A program made the position numbers and the translations under genes. A stretch of DNA of 64,000 nucleotides from Pseudomonas sp. GM21 (GTDB lineage: Bacteria > Pseudomonadota > Gammaproteobacteria > Pseudomonadales > Pseudomonadaceae), in contig NZ_AKJS01000112.1 in assembly GCF_000282215.1 (NCBI RefSeq), positions 32,076 through 96,075 on the forward strand. The letters are read 5' to 3'. Each line of letters starts with the position of its first letter. Positions within the stretch are counted from its first letter, which is position 1. The notes beneath the pieces were generated by a model. The model saw only the letters and a list, made by a program, of their open reading frames with translations. It was not told the DNA's origin and did not search any database. Positions 24,923 to 33,016 of this stretch are shown here, piece after piece.

Positions 24923-26530
24923 TCACATCCGGAACACGCCGAAGCGGGTCGGTTCGATAGGCGCGTTCAACGACGCGGACAAGGCCAGGGCCAGCACATC
25001 GCGGGTTTGTGCCGGGTCGATGACGCCATCGTCCCACAGCCGTGCGCTGGAATAGTAGGGGTGACCCTGTTCTTCGTATTGATCGAGGATCGGTTGCTTG
25101 ATCTCCGCTTCCTGCTCGGCGCTGAAGCCCTGGCCACTGCGCTCGGACTGCTCGCGTTTAACCTGCACCAATACCCCGGCAGCCTGCTCGGCGCCCATCA
25201 CGCCAATGCGCGCGTTTGGCCACATCCACAAGAAACGCGGGTCGTAGGCCCGACCGCACATGCCGTAGTTGCCGGCACCAAAACTGCCACCGATGATCAC
25301 GGTGAATTTCGGCACCTTGGCACAGGCCACCGCCGTCACCAGTTTCGCACCGTGCTTGGCGATGCCGCCGGCCTCATATTTTTGGCCAACCATAAAGCCA
25401 GTAATGTTTTGCAGGAACAGCAACGGGATGCCGCGCTGGCAAGCCAGTTCGATAAAGTGCGCGCCTTTCTGCGCGGCTTCAGCGAACAGGATGCCGTTGT
25501 TGGCGAGGATCGCGATCGGGTAGCCGTGCAGGTGGGCGAAGCCGCACACCAGCGTGGTGCCGAACAGCGCTTTGAATTCATCGAACACTGAACCGTCGAC
25601 CAGACGCGCGATGACTTCGCGCACATCGAACGGTTGCTTGGCGTCCGCAGAGACCACGCCGTACAACTCGTCGCTGCTGTACAGCGGCGCAATCGGCGTG
25701 CGTTGTTGCAACTCGCCGAGCTTGCGCCAGTTGAGGTTGGCAACGCTGCGTCGGGCAATGGCCAAGGCGTGTTCATCGCTCTCGGCGTAATGGTCGGCGA
25801 CCCCGGAAATCTTGCAGTGCACATCGGCCCCGCCCAAGTCTTCGGCGCTGACCACTTCACCGGTCGCGGCTTTCACCAGCGGCGGGCCGGCGAGGAAAAT
25901 CGTCGCTTGCTGGCGCACCATGATCGCTTCGTCAGCCATCGCGGGTACATACGCACCACCGGCGGTGCACGAACCCATGACCACGGCAATTTGCGGAATG
26001 CCCATGGCGCTCATGTTGGCCTGGTTGAAGAATATCCGCCCGAAGTGCTCGCGATCCGGGAACACTTCATCCTGACGTGGCAGGTTGGCGCCACCGGAGT
26101 CCACCAGATAGATGCACGGCAGGCGATTCTGCTGGGCAATAGTCTGGGCGCGCAGGTGTTTCTTCACCGTCAGCGGGTAGTACGAACCGCCTTTCACCGT
26201 GGCGTCGTTGGCGACGATCATGCATTCGACGCCTTCCACGCGGCCGATCCCGGCAATCACGCCAGCGGCTGGAACGTCTTCACCGTAAACCTCGTAGGCT
26301 GCCAGTTGGCTGATTTCCAGAAACGGCGAACCTGGATCGAGCAGACGATTGATCCGCTCGCGGGGCAGCAATTTGCCTCGCGAGGTGTGGCGTTCTTGCG
26401 CCTTCGGGCCGCCACCGAGCTGCACTTGGGCAAGCAGGGTGTGCAGGTCGTCGACCTGTTTGAGCATCGCCGCGCTGTTGGCGGCGAACTCCGCCGAACG
26501 GGCGTTGAGCTGGGTATGCAGGATAGCCAT
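24923..26530 (-). CDS. liuB: 3-methylcrotonyl-CoA carboxylase beta (carboxyltransferase) subunit
   Basis: A 535-residue carboxyltransferase with the duplicated crotonase fold. Visible landmarks: GGGPKAQERHTSRGKLLPRE, VVMGSCTAGGAYVPAMADE and, in the second half, GGSFGAGNYGMCGRAYDPRF with FLWMWPNARIGVMG. It transfers carboxyl from biotin on LiuD to 3-methylcrotonyl-CoA. GGAG lies seven bases before the ATG. It is separated by 12-13 bases from both liuA and liuC, consistent with one operon. Confidence 0.92.
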   Translation of the reverse strand: MAILHTQLNARSAEFAANSAAMLKQVDDLHTLLAQVQLGGGPKAQERHTSRGKLLPRERINRLLDPGSPFLEISQLAAYEVYGEDVPAAGVIAGIGRVEGVECMIVANDATVKGGSYYPLTVKKHLRAQTIAQQNRLPCIYLVDSGGANLPRQDEVFPDREHFGRIFFNQANMSAMGIPQIAVVMGSCTAGGAYVPAMADEAIMVRQQATIFLAGPPLVKAATGEVVSAEDLGGADVHCKISGVADHYAESDEHALAIARRSVANLNWRKLGELQQRTPIAPLYSSDELYGVVSADAKQPFDVREVIARLVDGSVFDEFKALFGTTLVCGFAHLHGYPIAILANNGILFAEAAQKGAHFIELACQRGIPLLFLQNITGFMVGQKYEAGGIAKHGAKLVTAVACAKVPKFTVIIGGSFGAGNYGMCGRAYDPRFLWMWPNARIGVMGAEQAAGVLVQVKREQSERSGQGFSAEQEAEIKQPILDQYEEQGHPYYSSARLWDDGVIDPAQTRDVLALALSASLNAPIEPTRFGVFRM

Positions 26531-26542
26531 GGACAGCTCCGA

Positions 26543-27706
26543 TTAGCGGGTTTCGTTGAACAGTTCGCGACCGATGAGCATGCGACGGATCTCACTGGTG
26601 CCGGCGCCGATTTCGTACAGCTTGGCGTCACGTAGCAGACGACCCGCCGGGAATTCGTTGATGTAGCCGTTGCCGCCCAGAATCTGAATTGCGTCGAGAG
26701 CCATTTGCGTGGCGCGTTCGGCGCTGTACAGGATCACGCCGGCAGCGTCCTTGCGCGTGGTTTCGCCACGTTCGCAAGCCTGTGCCACTGCATAAAGGTA
26801 AGCGCGGCTGGCGTTGAGTTGGGTGTACATGTCGGCAACCTTGCCCTGGATCAGCTGGAACTCGCCGATGCTTTGGCCGAATTGCTTGCGGTCGTGGATG
26901 TACGGAACGATCAGGTCCATGCACGCCTGCATGATCCCGGTCGGGCCGCCGGAGAGCACAACGCGCTCGTAGTCGAGGCCGCTCATCAACACTTTCACGC
27001 CGCCGTTGAGCACGCCGAGGATGTTTTCTTCCGGCACTTCCACGTCATCGAAGAACAGCTCGCAGGTGTTGGAACCGCGCATGCCGAGCTTGTCGAACTT
27101 GTTGCTGCGGCTGAAACCTTTCCAGTCACGCTCGACGATGAACGCGGTGATGCCGTGCGGGCCTTTTTCCAGGTCGGTTTTGGCGTAGATCACGTAGGTG
27201 TTGGCGTCAGGGCCGTTGGTGATCCAGGTCTTGCTGCCGTTGAGCACGTACTTGTCGCCACGTTTGTCGGCGCGCAGCTTCATCGACACCACGTCGGAAC
27301 CGGCATTCGGTTCGCTCATGGCCAGGGCGCCGATGTGCTCTCCGCTGATCAGTTTTGGCAGGTATTTGCTTTTCTGTTCGTGGTTGCCGTTGCGGTTGAT
27401 CTGGTTGACGCAGAGGTTGGAGTGGGCGCCATAAGACAGGGCAACAGAGGCCGAGCCACGGCTGATTTCTTCCATGGCCACGACGTGGGCCAGGTAACCC
27501 AGGCCAGCGCCGCCGTACTCTTCCGGCACGGTAATGCCGAGCAGGCCCATGTCGCCGAATTTGCGCCACAGGTCGGCGGGGAACAGGTTGTCGATGTCGA
27601 TCTGAGCGGCGCGCGGCGCGATCTCTTTGGCGACGAAGGACTGAACCTGATCGCGCAGCATGTCGATGGTTTCACCGAGGGCAAAATTCAGGGATGGATA
27701 GCTCAT
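26543..27706 (-). CDS. liuA: Isovaleryl-CoA dehydrogenase
   Basis: A 387-residue acyl-CoA dehydrogenase. N-terminal helical domain, then the FAD/substrate region ALAMSEPNAGSDVVSMKL and KTWITNGPDANTYVIYAKT, and a C-terminal domain with QFGQSIGEFQLIQGKVADMY and ILGGNGYINEFPAGRLLRDA. The position usually catalytic in isovaleryl-CoA dehydrogenases (Glu about residue 240-250) falls in GLDYERVVLSGGP. The start at 27706 is behind AAGGTG. It is the first gene of the liuABCD operon and is preceded by two LiuR-type boxes. Confidence 0.92.
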   Translation of the reverse strand: MSYPSLNFALGETIDMLRDQVQSFVAKEIAPRAAQIDIDNLFPADLWRKFGDMGLLGITVPEEYGGAGLGYLAHVVAMEEISRGSASVALSYGAHSNLCVNQINRNGNHEQKSKYLPKLISGEHIGALAMSEPNAGSDVVSMKLRADKRGDKYVLNGSKTWITNGPDANTYVIYAKTDLEKGPHGITAFIVERDWKGFSRSNKFDKLGMRGSNTCELFFDDVEVPEENILGVLNGGVKVLMSGLDYERVVLSGGPTGIMQACMDLIVPYIHDRKQFGQSIGEFQLIQGKVADMYTQLNASRAYLYAVAQACERGETTRKDAAGVILYSAERATQMALDAIQILGGNGYINEFPAGRLLRDAKLYEIGAGTSEIRRMLIGRELFNETR

Positions 27707-27761
27707 GGGGCACCTTTTGGCTTTTTTGTAGGGCGGGGAGGGCAGCGGTTCGCTTCTCACC

Positions 27762-27777
27762 TTTACGTTAACGTAAG
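27762..27777. promoter_or_regulatory. LiuR-type operator 1
   Basis: TTTACGTTAACGTAAG contains the perfect 14-bp palindrome TTACGTTAACGTAA. It lies 56 bases upstream of liuA, in the region shared with the divergent acyl-CoA synthetase. The same core is seen at 27805 and next to liuR at 31771, and matches the known MerR-type LiuR motif of gamma-proteobacteria. Confidence 0.8.
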
Positions 27778-27804
27778 CCTGTGACGAATGGCTGTCAATC
27801 ACCC

Positions 27805-27820
27805 TTTACGTTAACGTCAA
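27805..27820. promoter_or_regulatory. LiuR-type operator 2
   Basis: TTTACGTTAACGTCAA, 43 bases downstream of the first box (start to start) and about 91 bases before the acyl-CoA synthetase ATG. The arrangement suggests that LiuR controls both divergent promoters. Confidence 0.8.
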
Positions 27821-27910
27821 CTTGAGCGAGAGTAGAGCCAGTTCAAGATTGAAAAGCGGACCAACTCTGTTGGAGTCGCCAGCCCATAAATAAAGACAAT
27901 AGGGGTCATC

Positions 27911-29608
27911 ATGGATCAACCCAGTGCAAGCCCGCAGCGCAGCTATACCCGTGGTTCCCAAGACAAAGCCTTGCTGGCGATGACCATCGGCCAGGCGTTC
28001 GACAACACCGTTGCGCAGCACGCGACCGGGGAGGCGCTGGTCGTGTGCCATCAACAGTTGCGCTACACCTGGCAGCAACTGGCCGACGTCGTAGACCTGC
28101 ATGCCAGAGCGCTGCTCGCGTTGGGTTTGCAGGCCGGTGATCGTCTCGGCGTCTGGGCTCCGAACTGCGCCCAGTGGTGCATAAGCCAGTTCGCCAGTGC
28201 GAAAATCGGCGTGATTCTGGTCAACATCAACCCGGCATACCGCAGCTCCGAACTCGAATACGTGTTGAAGCAATCTGGCTGCCAATGGCTGATCTGTGCC
28301 GGTGCGTTCAAAACCTCCGACTATCACGGGATGCTGCAAGGCCTTGTTCCTGAGCTTGCCGAGCAATCCATCGGACAATTGCACAGCGAACGCCTGCCCG
28401 ACCTGCGCGGTGTCATCAGTCTGGATGCGCAGCCGCCTTCAGGTTTTCTGCCGTGGTCGCAATTGGCGGATCTGGCTGCCAGCGTTTCGAAGGAACAGCT
28501 GCTCGAACGCCAGGACAGCCTGCATTTCGATCAGCCGGTGAACATCCAGTACACCTCCGGCACCACCGGGTTCCCGAAGGGCGCGACCCTCAGTCACTAC
28601 AATATTCTCAACAACGGTTACATGGTCGGCGAAAGCCTTGGCCTGACCGCCGCTGATCGCCTGGTGATCCCGGTGCCGCTGTATCACTGCTTCGGCATGG
28701 TCATGGGCAATCTCGGCTGCATCACCCACGGCAGCACCATGATTTATCCGAACGATGCTTTCGATCCGCTGCTGACCCTGGCCACCGTCGCCGAAGAAAA
28801 AGCCACGGCGCTTTATGGCGTGCCGACCATGTTCATCGCCATGCTCGATCAGCCCAAGCGCGCTGAATTCGATCTGTCGAGCCTGCGTACCGGGATCATG
28901 GCCGGCGCCACGTGCCCCATCGAGGTCATGCGCCGGGTCATCAACGAAATGCACATGAACGAAGTGCAGATTGCCTATGGCATGACGGAAACAAGCCCTG
29001 TTTCGTTGCAGACTGGCCCGTCAGACGAGTTGGAATTGCGCGTGACCACCGTTGGCCGCACCCAGCCGCAGCTGGAAAGCAAAATCATCGACGAGGCCGG
29101 TAACCTCGTGCCGCGCGGCACCATTGGCGAACTGTGCACCCGTGGTTACAGCGTGATGCTCGGCTACTGGAACAACCCGCAAGGCACGGCCGAGGCCATC
29201 GATCAGGCCGGCTGGATGCACACCGGCGACCTGGCGAGCATGAACGACGAAGGCTATGTAAACATTGCCGGGCGCAACAAGGACATGATCATCCGGGGCG
29301 GTGAGAATGTTTACCCACGGGAGCTGGAAGAGTTCTTCTTTACTCATCCCGCAGTGGCGGACGTGCAAGTGATCGGCATTCCATGCTCGCGTTATGGCGA
29401 AGAGATTGTCGCCTGGATCAAATTCCACCCCGGCCACAGCGCTACCGAGCAGGAACTGCAAGCCTGGTGCAAGGAACGCATCGCGCACTTCAAGACGCCG
29501 CGTTACTTCAAGTTCGTGGAAGAGTTTCCGATGACCGTGACCGGCAAGATCCAGAAATTCCGGATGCGCGAGATCAGTATCGAGGAATTACGCGGTAACA
29601 AGGCCTGA
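27911..29608 (+). CDS. AMP-binding acyl-CoA synthetase of the leucine/isovalerate cluster
   Basis: A 565-residue ANL-superfamily ligase. The AMP-binding P-loop reads YTSGTTGFPKGATLSH, the aromatic/acid motif is YGMTETSPVS, the hinge region is GWMHTGDLASMNDEGY with GRNKDMIIRGGENVYPRE, and the catalytic lysine is in VTGKIQKFRMRE. It resembles the ACSF2/medium-chain acyl-CoA synthetase group. Divergent from liuA across two LiuR boxes, it probably activates isovalerate, a related short branched acid or another acid entering the same pathway; the exact acid is inferred. Confidence 0.85.
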   Translation: MDQPSASPQRSYTRGSQDKALLAMTIGQAFDNTVAQHATGEALVVCHQQLRYTWQQLADVVDLHARALLALGLQAGDRLGVWAPNCAQWCISQFASAKIGVILVNINPAYRSSELEYVLKQSGCQWLICAGAFKTSDYHGMLQGLVPELAEQSIGQLHSERLPDLRGVISLDAQPPSGFLPWSQLADLAASVSKEQLLERQDSLHFDQPVNIQYTSGTTGFPKGATLSHYNILNNGYMVGESLGLTAADRLVIPVPLYHCFGMVMGNLGCITHGSTMIYPNDAFDPLLTLATVAEEKATALYGVPTMFIAMLDQPKRAEFDLSSLRTGIMAGATCPIEVMRRVINEMHMNEVQIAYGMTETSPVSLQTGPSDELELRVTTVGRTQPQLESKIIDEAGNLVPRGTIGELCTRGYSVMLGYWNNPQGTAEAIDQAGWMHTGDLASMNDEGYVNIAGRNKDMIIRGGENVYPRELEEFFFTHPAVADVQVIGIPCSRYGEEIVAWIKFHPGHSATEQELQAWCKERIAHFKTPRYFKFVEEFPMTVTGKIQKFRMREISIEELRGNKA

Positions 29609-29617
29609 CCACAACCC

Positions 29618-29711
29618 CCTGTGGGAGCGAGCCTGCTCGCGATAGCGGTAGTCCATCCAATACAGATGTCGACTGACCCACCGCCATCGCGAGCAGGCTC
29701 GCTCCCACAGG
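29618..29711. repeat. Inverted pair of REP elements
   Basis: CTGTGGGAGCGAGCCTGCTC at the left and its inverse at the right enclose about 45 bases. It is the common intergenic REP (BIME-like) pair of fluorescent pseudomonads, located just after the acyl-CoA synthetase gene. Confidence 0.85.
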
Positions 29712-29746
29712 GATAGGCGGTTGAAATTACAAATCTCGGAAAGCAC

Positions 29747-30125
29747 AAAGGGGAGCCGAAGCTCCCCTTTAATTTTGTCGTTGCGCATGCTCTTTTTTTG
29801 TTATTGAGGGGCGGCCTGTTGTTGTTTTTGGAAACCGTGACCCTTTACCGCTGTTTTTGTCGATCCCCATCCGGGATCAAGAGCAAACGTATTTTTTTGA
29901 GCGCTGATCTACTTTTTCGCTGAGCGATCCAACCAGTTCGGGAGCTACCTGAGGGTAGTTTTATTGTTCTCTGCCCGGTTGCGGGTAACTCCGAAAAGCA
30001 CCCTGAAAAGCACATCTTCTCCAAAAAAATCTGTTAGCTGCGTCTCTGCCGTGTTGTTTTTGTTATGTCAGAGTCGTTACGTCTTATTTTTATTAGTGGT
30101 TGCTGCTTTTTTTGTTCTTGTTATG
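29747..30125 (-). ncRNA. crcY: Crc/Hfq-sequestering small RNA, CrcY/CrcZ family
   Basis: On the minus strand a transcript of about 380 nt carries at least six A-rich CA motifs of the AAnAAnAA type (for example AACAAAAACAAC near 30065, AACAATAAAA near 29968, AAAAACAACAAC near 29825, AATAACAAAAAAA near 29800). It ends in the hairpin AAAGGGGAGC/GCTCCCCTTT at 29747-29770. A -24/-12 promoter lies just upstream. CrcZ/CrcY RNAs are made under CbrAB control and titrate Hfq-Crc, relieving carbon catabolite repression. As I recall, P. putida crcY lies next to mvaB (HMG-CoA lyase), as here. Whether this is CrcY, CrcX or another member needs alignment. Confidence 0.75.
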
Positions 30126-30136
30126 CAGTAGAGATA

Positions 30137-30151
30137 GCAGGACCCGTGCCA
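30137..30151 (-). promoter_or_regulatory. Sigma-54 (-24/-12) promoter of the Crc-type sRNA
   Basis: Minus-strand TGGCACGGGTCCTGC has GG and GC 10 bases apart, as required for sigma-54. It predicts a start near 30125. About 80-120 bases further upstream an interrupted palindrome, GTGTTAC (30232-30238) and GTAACAC (30268-30274), is a candidate binding site for CbrB. Confidence 0.75.
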
Positions 30152-30283
30152 ACTTTTAAAAAACCTTTAAAATCAATGGTTTGAGATTTTGTAGAATTTT
30201 TCAATAGGCCAAATCCCGTCAATTTGTTCCCGTGTTACTCGCTTGCCCCCACGTTTTCGACGTCGCGGTAACACCCCAAGGCC

Positions 30284-31183
30284 TCACTGTGCGCTACGGG
30301 CCTTGGCTACACGCGAACCGGTCGGACGCCCCAGCACCGTGCAAATCTGTTGACCGGCCAGGATCAAGGCACCGAGGTCGATACCGGTCTCGATACCCAG
30401 GCCGTTGAGCAGGTACACCACGTCTTCGGTGGCAACGTTACCGCTGGCGCCCTTGGCGTAGGGGCAGCCGCCGAGCCCGGCAATGGAACTGTCAAACACC
30501 GAGATACCCTCCAGCAGGCTGGCGTAGATATTGGCCATGGCCTGGCCATAGGTGTCGTGGAAGTGCCCGGCGAGTTTTTCGCGGGGCACGCCGGCCGCGA
30601 CCACCTCGAACATCTTGCGGGTGGCGCCCGCGGTGCCCGTGCCGATGGTGTCGCCCAGCGACACTTCGTAACAGCCCATGGCGTAGAGCTCGCGGGCAAC
30701 CAGGGCAACTTGCTCCGGCGCGACGTTACCTTCGTAAGGGCACCCCAGCACGCAGGACACATAACCGCGCACGCTCACGCCGTGTTGTTTGGCGGCCTCC
30801 ATGATCGGCACGAAACGTTCCAGGCTTTCGCTGATCGAGCAGTTGATGTTGCGCTGGGAAAAGGCTTCGGACGCAGCGGCGAACACCGCCACTTCCTTCA
30901 CGCCCGCCGCGATCGCGTCTTCAAACCCACGCAGGTTGGGGGCGAGCGCGCCATAGGTCACGCCGGGTTTGCGCTGGATCTGCGCGAAGACCTCGGCGGA
31001 ACCGGCCATCTGCGGTACCCATTTGGGGGAAACGAAACTGCCGACTTCTATGTAGCCCAGGCCTGCGGCGGTCAGCGCGTCGACCAGTTGAACCTTGTCG
31101 GCAACGCTGATCGGTTGGGCTTCGTTTTGCAGACCATCGCGTGGGCCGACTTCGACAATGCGTACGTGGGTGGGTAGGGACAT
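30284..31183 (-). CDS. liuE: Hydroxymethylglutaryl-CoA lyase
   Basis: A 299-residue HMG-CoA lyase (also called mvaB). Landmarks are VGPRDGLQNEAQPI at the N-terminus, GSFVSPKWVPQM, the metal-binding HFHDTYGQAMANI and the catalytic cysteine region GLGGCPYAKGASGNVATED. It cleaves HMG-CoA to acetyl-CoA and acetoacetate, the last liu step. It starts at 31183; an upstream extension of the frame runs into a REP pair. It is separated from liuABCD by the acyl-CoA synthetase and the sRNA, and follows liuR. Confidence 0.92.
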   Translation of the reverse strand: MSLPTHVRIVEVGPRDGLQNEAQPISVADKVQLVDALTAAGLGYIEVGSFVSPKWVPQMAGSAEVFAQIQRKPGVTYGALAPNLRGFEDAIAAGVKEVAVFAAASEAFSQRNINCSISESLERFVPIMEAAKQHGVSVRGYVSCVLGCPYEGNVAPEQVALVARELYAMGCYEVSLGDTIGTGTAGATRKMFEVVAAGVPREKLAGHFHDTYGQAMANIYASLLEGISVFDSSIAGLGGCPYAKGASGNVATEDVVYLLNGLGIETGIDLGALILAGQQICTVLGRPTGSRVAKARSAQ

Positions 31184-31219
31184 GGGAAGTACCTGCTGAT
31201 TATCTGAATGCTTGGAAAC

Positions 31220-31312
31220 CTGTGGGAGCGGGCTTGCCCGCGATGGCGGCCTGCCAGTCAGCATCAATGTTGAATGTCATGCCCTCATCGCGGGCAAGCC
31301 CGCTCCCACAGG
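31220..31312. repeat. Inverted pair of REP elements
   Basis: CTGTGGGAGCGGGCTTGCCC and its inverse, between liuE and liuR. This is the GGGCTTGCCCGC subtype of the Pseudomonas REP. Confidence 0.85.
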
Positions 31313-31325
31313 GAGATGTGTGGGT

Positions 31326-31727
31326 TTATTGCACCGTCTTCTGACTCTGGATGGTCTGTTCCAGCGCCTGGGTGCAGCGCTCCTGCGCGGTGTCCAGCTC
31401 CAGCTTCATCTGCTCGATGTCGAGCATCTGCTGTTCCAGCTGTTCGCGGCGCTCGGCGATCTTGTTCAACATGGTTTGCAGTTGTTTCTGATTGCCGCCG
31501 GTGGGGTCATACAACTCGATCAGTTCGCGGCATTCGGCCAGGGAGAAGCCAATGCGCTTGCCCCGCAGGATCAGCTTCAGGCTGACCTTGTCGCGGGGTG
31601 AGTAGATGCGCTCCTGGCCGCGACGCTCGGGGCTGAGCAGACCTTGCTCTTCATAAAAGCGGATGGCTCGCGTGGTGATATCGAGCTCGCGGGCGAGGTC
31701 GGAAATGCTGTAGGTCTGGCTGCTCAT
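31326..31727 (-). CDS. liuR: MerR-family regulator LiuR
   Basis: A 133-residue MerR protein: winged helix (SISDLARELDITTRAIRFYEE, GLLSPERRGQERIYSPRD) and a long C-terminal coiled coil (about residues 85-125) for dimerisation, with no cysteine-rich metal site. It regulates leucine/isovalerate genes in Pseudomonas and related bacteria. A LiuR-type palindrome lies 44 bases upstream of its start, suggesting autoregulation. Confidence 0.92.
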   Translation of the reverse strand: MSSQTYSISDLARELDITTRAIRFYEEQGLLSPERRGQERIYSPRDKVSLKLILRGKRIGFSLAECRELIELYDPTGGNQKQLQTMLNKIAERREQLEQQMLDIEQMKLELDTAQERCTQALEQTIQSQKTVQ

Positions 31728-31770
31728 GGAAGCGCTCGAAAAAGGTCATGGCGCTAAGCTAATGGCAGGT

Positions 31771-31786
31771 TGACGTTTACGTCAAG
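31771..31786. promoter_or_regulatory. LiuR-type operator 3 (autoregulatory)
   Basis: TTGACGTTTACGTCAA is an imperfect palindrome (arms TTGACGT/ACGTCAA) upstream of liuR, of the same type as the boxes at 27762 and 27805. Confidence 0.8.
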
Positions 31787-31818
31787 GGGCAGGGGCCGTC
31801 AGTGTTCTTGCTGGCCCC

Positions 31819-31914
31819 TTCGCGAGCAGGCTCGCTCCCACATGGGATCGGCGGTGAACACAAAATCTGTGACATTGCTGATAACCCCTGTGGGAGCGAG
31901 CCTGCTCGCGATGG
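31819..31914. repeat. Inverted pair of REP elements
   Basis: CGCGAGCAGGCTCGCTCCCA and its inverse separated by about 40 bases, between the liuR operator and the convergent end of the LysR gene. Confidence 0.85.
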
Positions 31915-31934
31915 AGGCGCCTCGGTATCAATTC

Positions 31935-32864
31935 CTACACCTTTTCGAGCTTCTTCTCATGCGCCGTCACCTGCTGGCACAACTCGATCATTTGCTCGCG
32001 CATCCAGCGGTTAGCTGGATCCTGATCGGTGCTTTCGTGCCAGTAGAGGTGCGTTTCCACCGGTGGCACGTCGTTGACCGGCAGGCTGAAGGCGTGCAAG
32101 TCATTGCGACGGGCGAAGCGCTCCGGCACGGTCATGACCATGTCGGTCTGTTGCAACACTTGCGAGGCCATCAAGTAGTGTTGGGAGCGAAGGGCGATCT
32201 TGCGCTGGATGCCCATTTTTCCCAAGGCGAGGTCAACATGACCCAGGCCACTGCGGCGGCTGGAAATGTGGATGTGGGTCATCGACAGATAATCATCAAG
32301 GCTGAACTTCTCTTTGCCCGCCAGCGGATGGCCCTTGCGCATGGCGCACACGTAACGGTCTTCCATCAATTTGACGTGACGTACCTGCGGGTCGGTGTTG
32401 AGCGGGGCATCTACTGCAAAGTCCAGACGCCCGGCCGCCAGTTCCTTGGTGGTTTCGCGGCGCTTTGACAGGAAGCTTTCGATGATCACCGTCGGCGCCA
32501 GGCGGCGCAGGCGCTGGAACAATGGCGGCAGGATCACCGCTTCGGTGAGGTCGGTCATGCTGATGCGATAGGTCTTGACCGCCTGCAGCGGGTTGAAAAT
32601 GCGGCTTTCCTGCACCGACACGCGCAGCAGGGAGAGGGCGTTACGCACCGGCCCGATGATGTTCTGGGCCATGGGCGTCGGCACCATGCCTTGGGCGGTA
32701 CGCACGAACAACGGATCGTTGAAGGTCTCGCGCAGGCGAGCCAGAGCGTTCGAGACCGCTGGCTGGGTAATGCCGACAATCTGCCCCGCGCGGGTCAGAT
32801 TGGCCTCGGTGTAGATCGCGTCGAAGACGATGAAAAGGTTGAGGTCGACCTTGCTCAGATTCAT
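31935..32864 (-). CDS. LysR-family transcriptional regulator
   Basis: A 309-residue LysR protein of the NodD-like branch: N-terminal helix-turn-helix (ANLTRAGQIVGITQPAVSNA, RLRETFNDPLFVRTAQGMVP) and a periplasmic-binding-like effector domain. It is divergent from the acyl-CoA dehydrogenase at 33017 with 152 bases between, the classical LysR-target arrangement. It probably controls that gene; the inducer is unknown, perhaps an acyl-CoA or free fatty acid. Confidence 0.85.
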   Translation of the reverse strand: MNLSKVDLNLFIVFDAIYTEANLTRAGQIVGITQPAVSNALARLRETFNDPLFVRTAQGMVPTPMAQNIIGPVRNALSLLRVSVQESRIFNPLQAVKTYRISMTDLTEAVILPPLFQRLRRLAPTVIIESFLSKRRETTKELAAGRLDFAVDAPLNTDPQVRHVKLMEDRYVCAMRKGHPLAGKEKFSLDDYLSMTHIHISSRRSGLGHVDLALGKMGIQRKIALRSQHYLMASQVLQQTDMVMTVPERFARRNDLHAFSLPVNDVPPVETHLYWHESTDQDPANRWMREQMIELCQQVTAHEKKLEKV

Positions 32865-33016
32865 TGCGCTGCACTCTTATTGTTGGTTCTCAATCAGCCG
32901 ATCATATATCGGTGATGAATGTTAATACACGCCGAGAATAGGCTAGGTAAATTTTCATGGCTGTTCTAGCATCGATTGCATGACTTAAACAACCTCTGCC
33001 CAAGAAGGTAATGCTC

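Noticed and set aside
29618..29711. Repeated GTGGGAGCGAGCCTGCTC elements considered as CRISPR repeats or terminators
   Set aside because: They occur singly or as inverted pairs in many intergenic gaps, not as direct repeats with unique spacers; they are REP elements.
29588..29788. Small frame MRNDKIKGELRLP... on the minus strand
   Set aside because: It lies across the terminator of the Crc-type sRNA and a REP pair, so it is not a gene.
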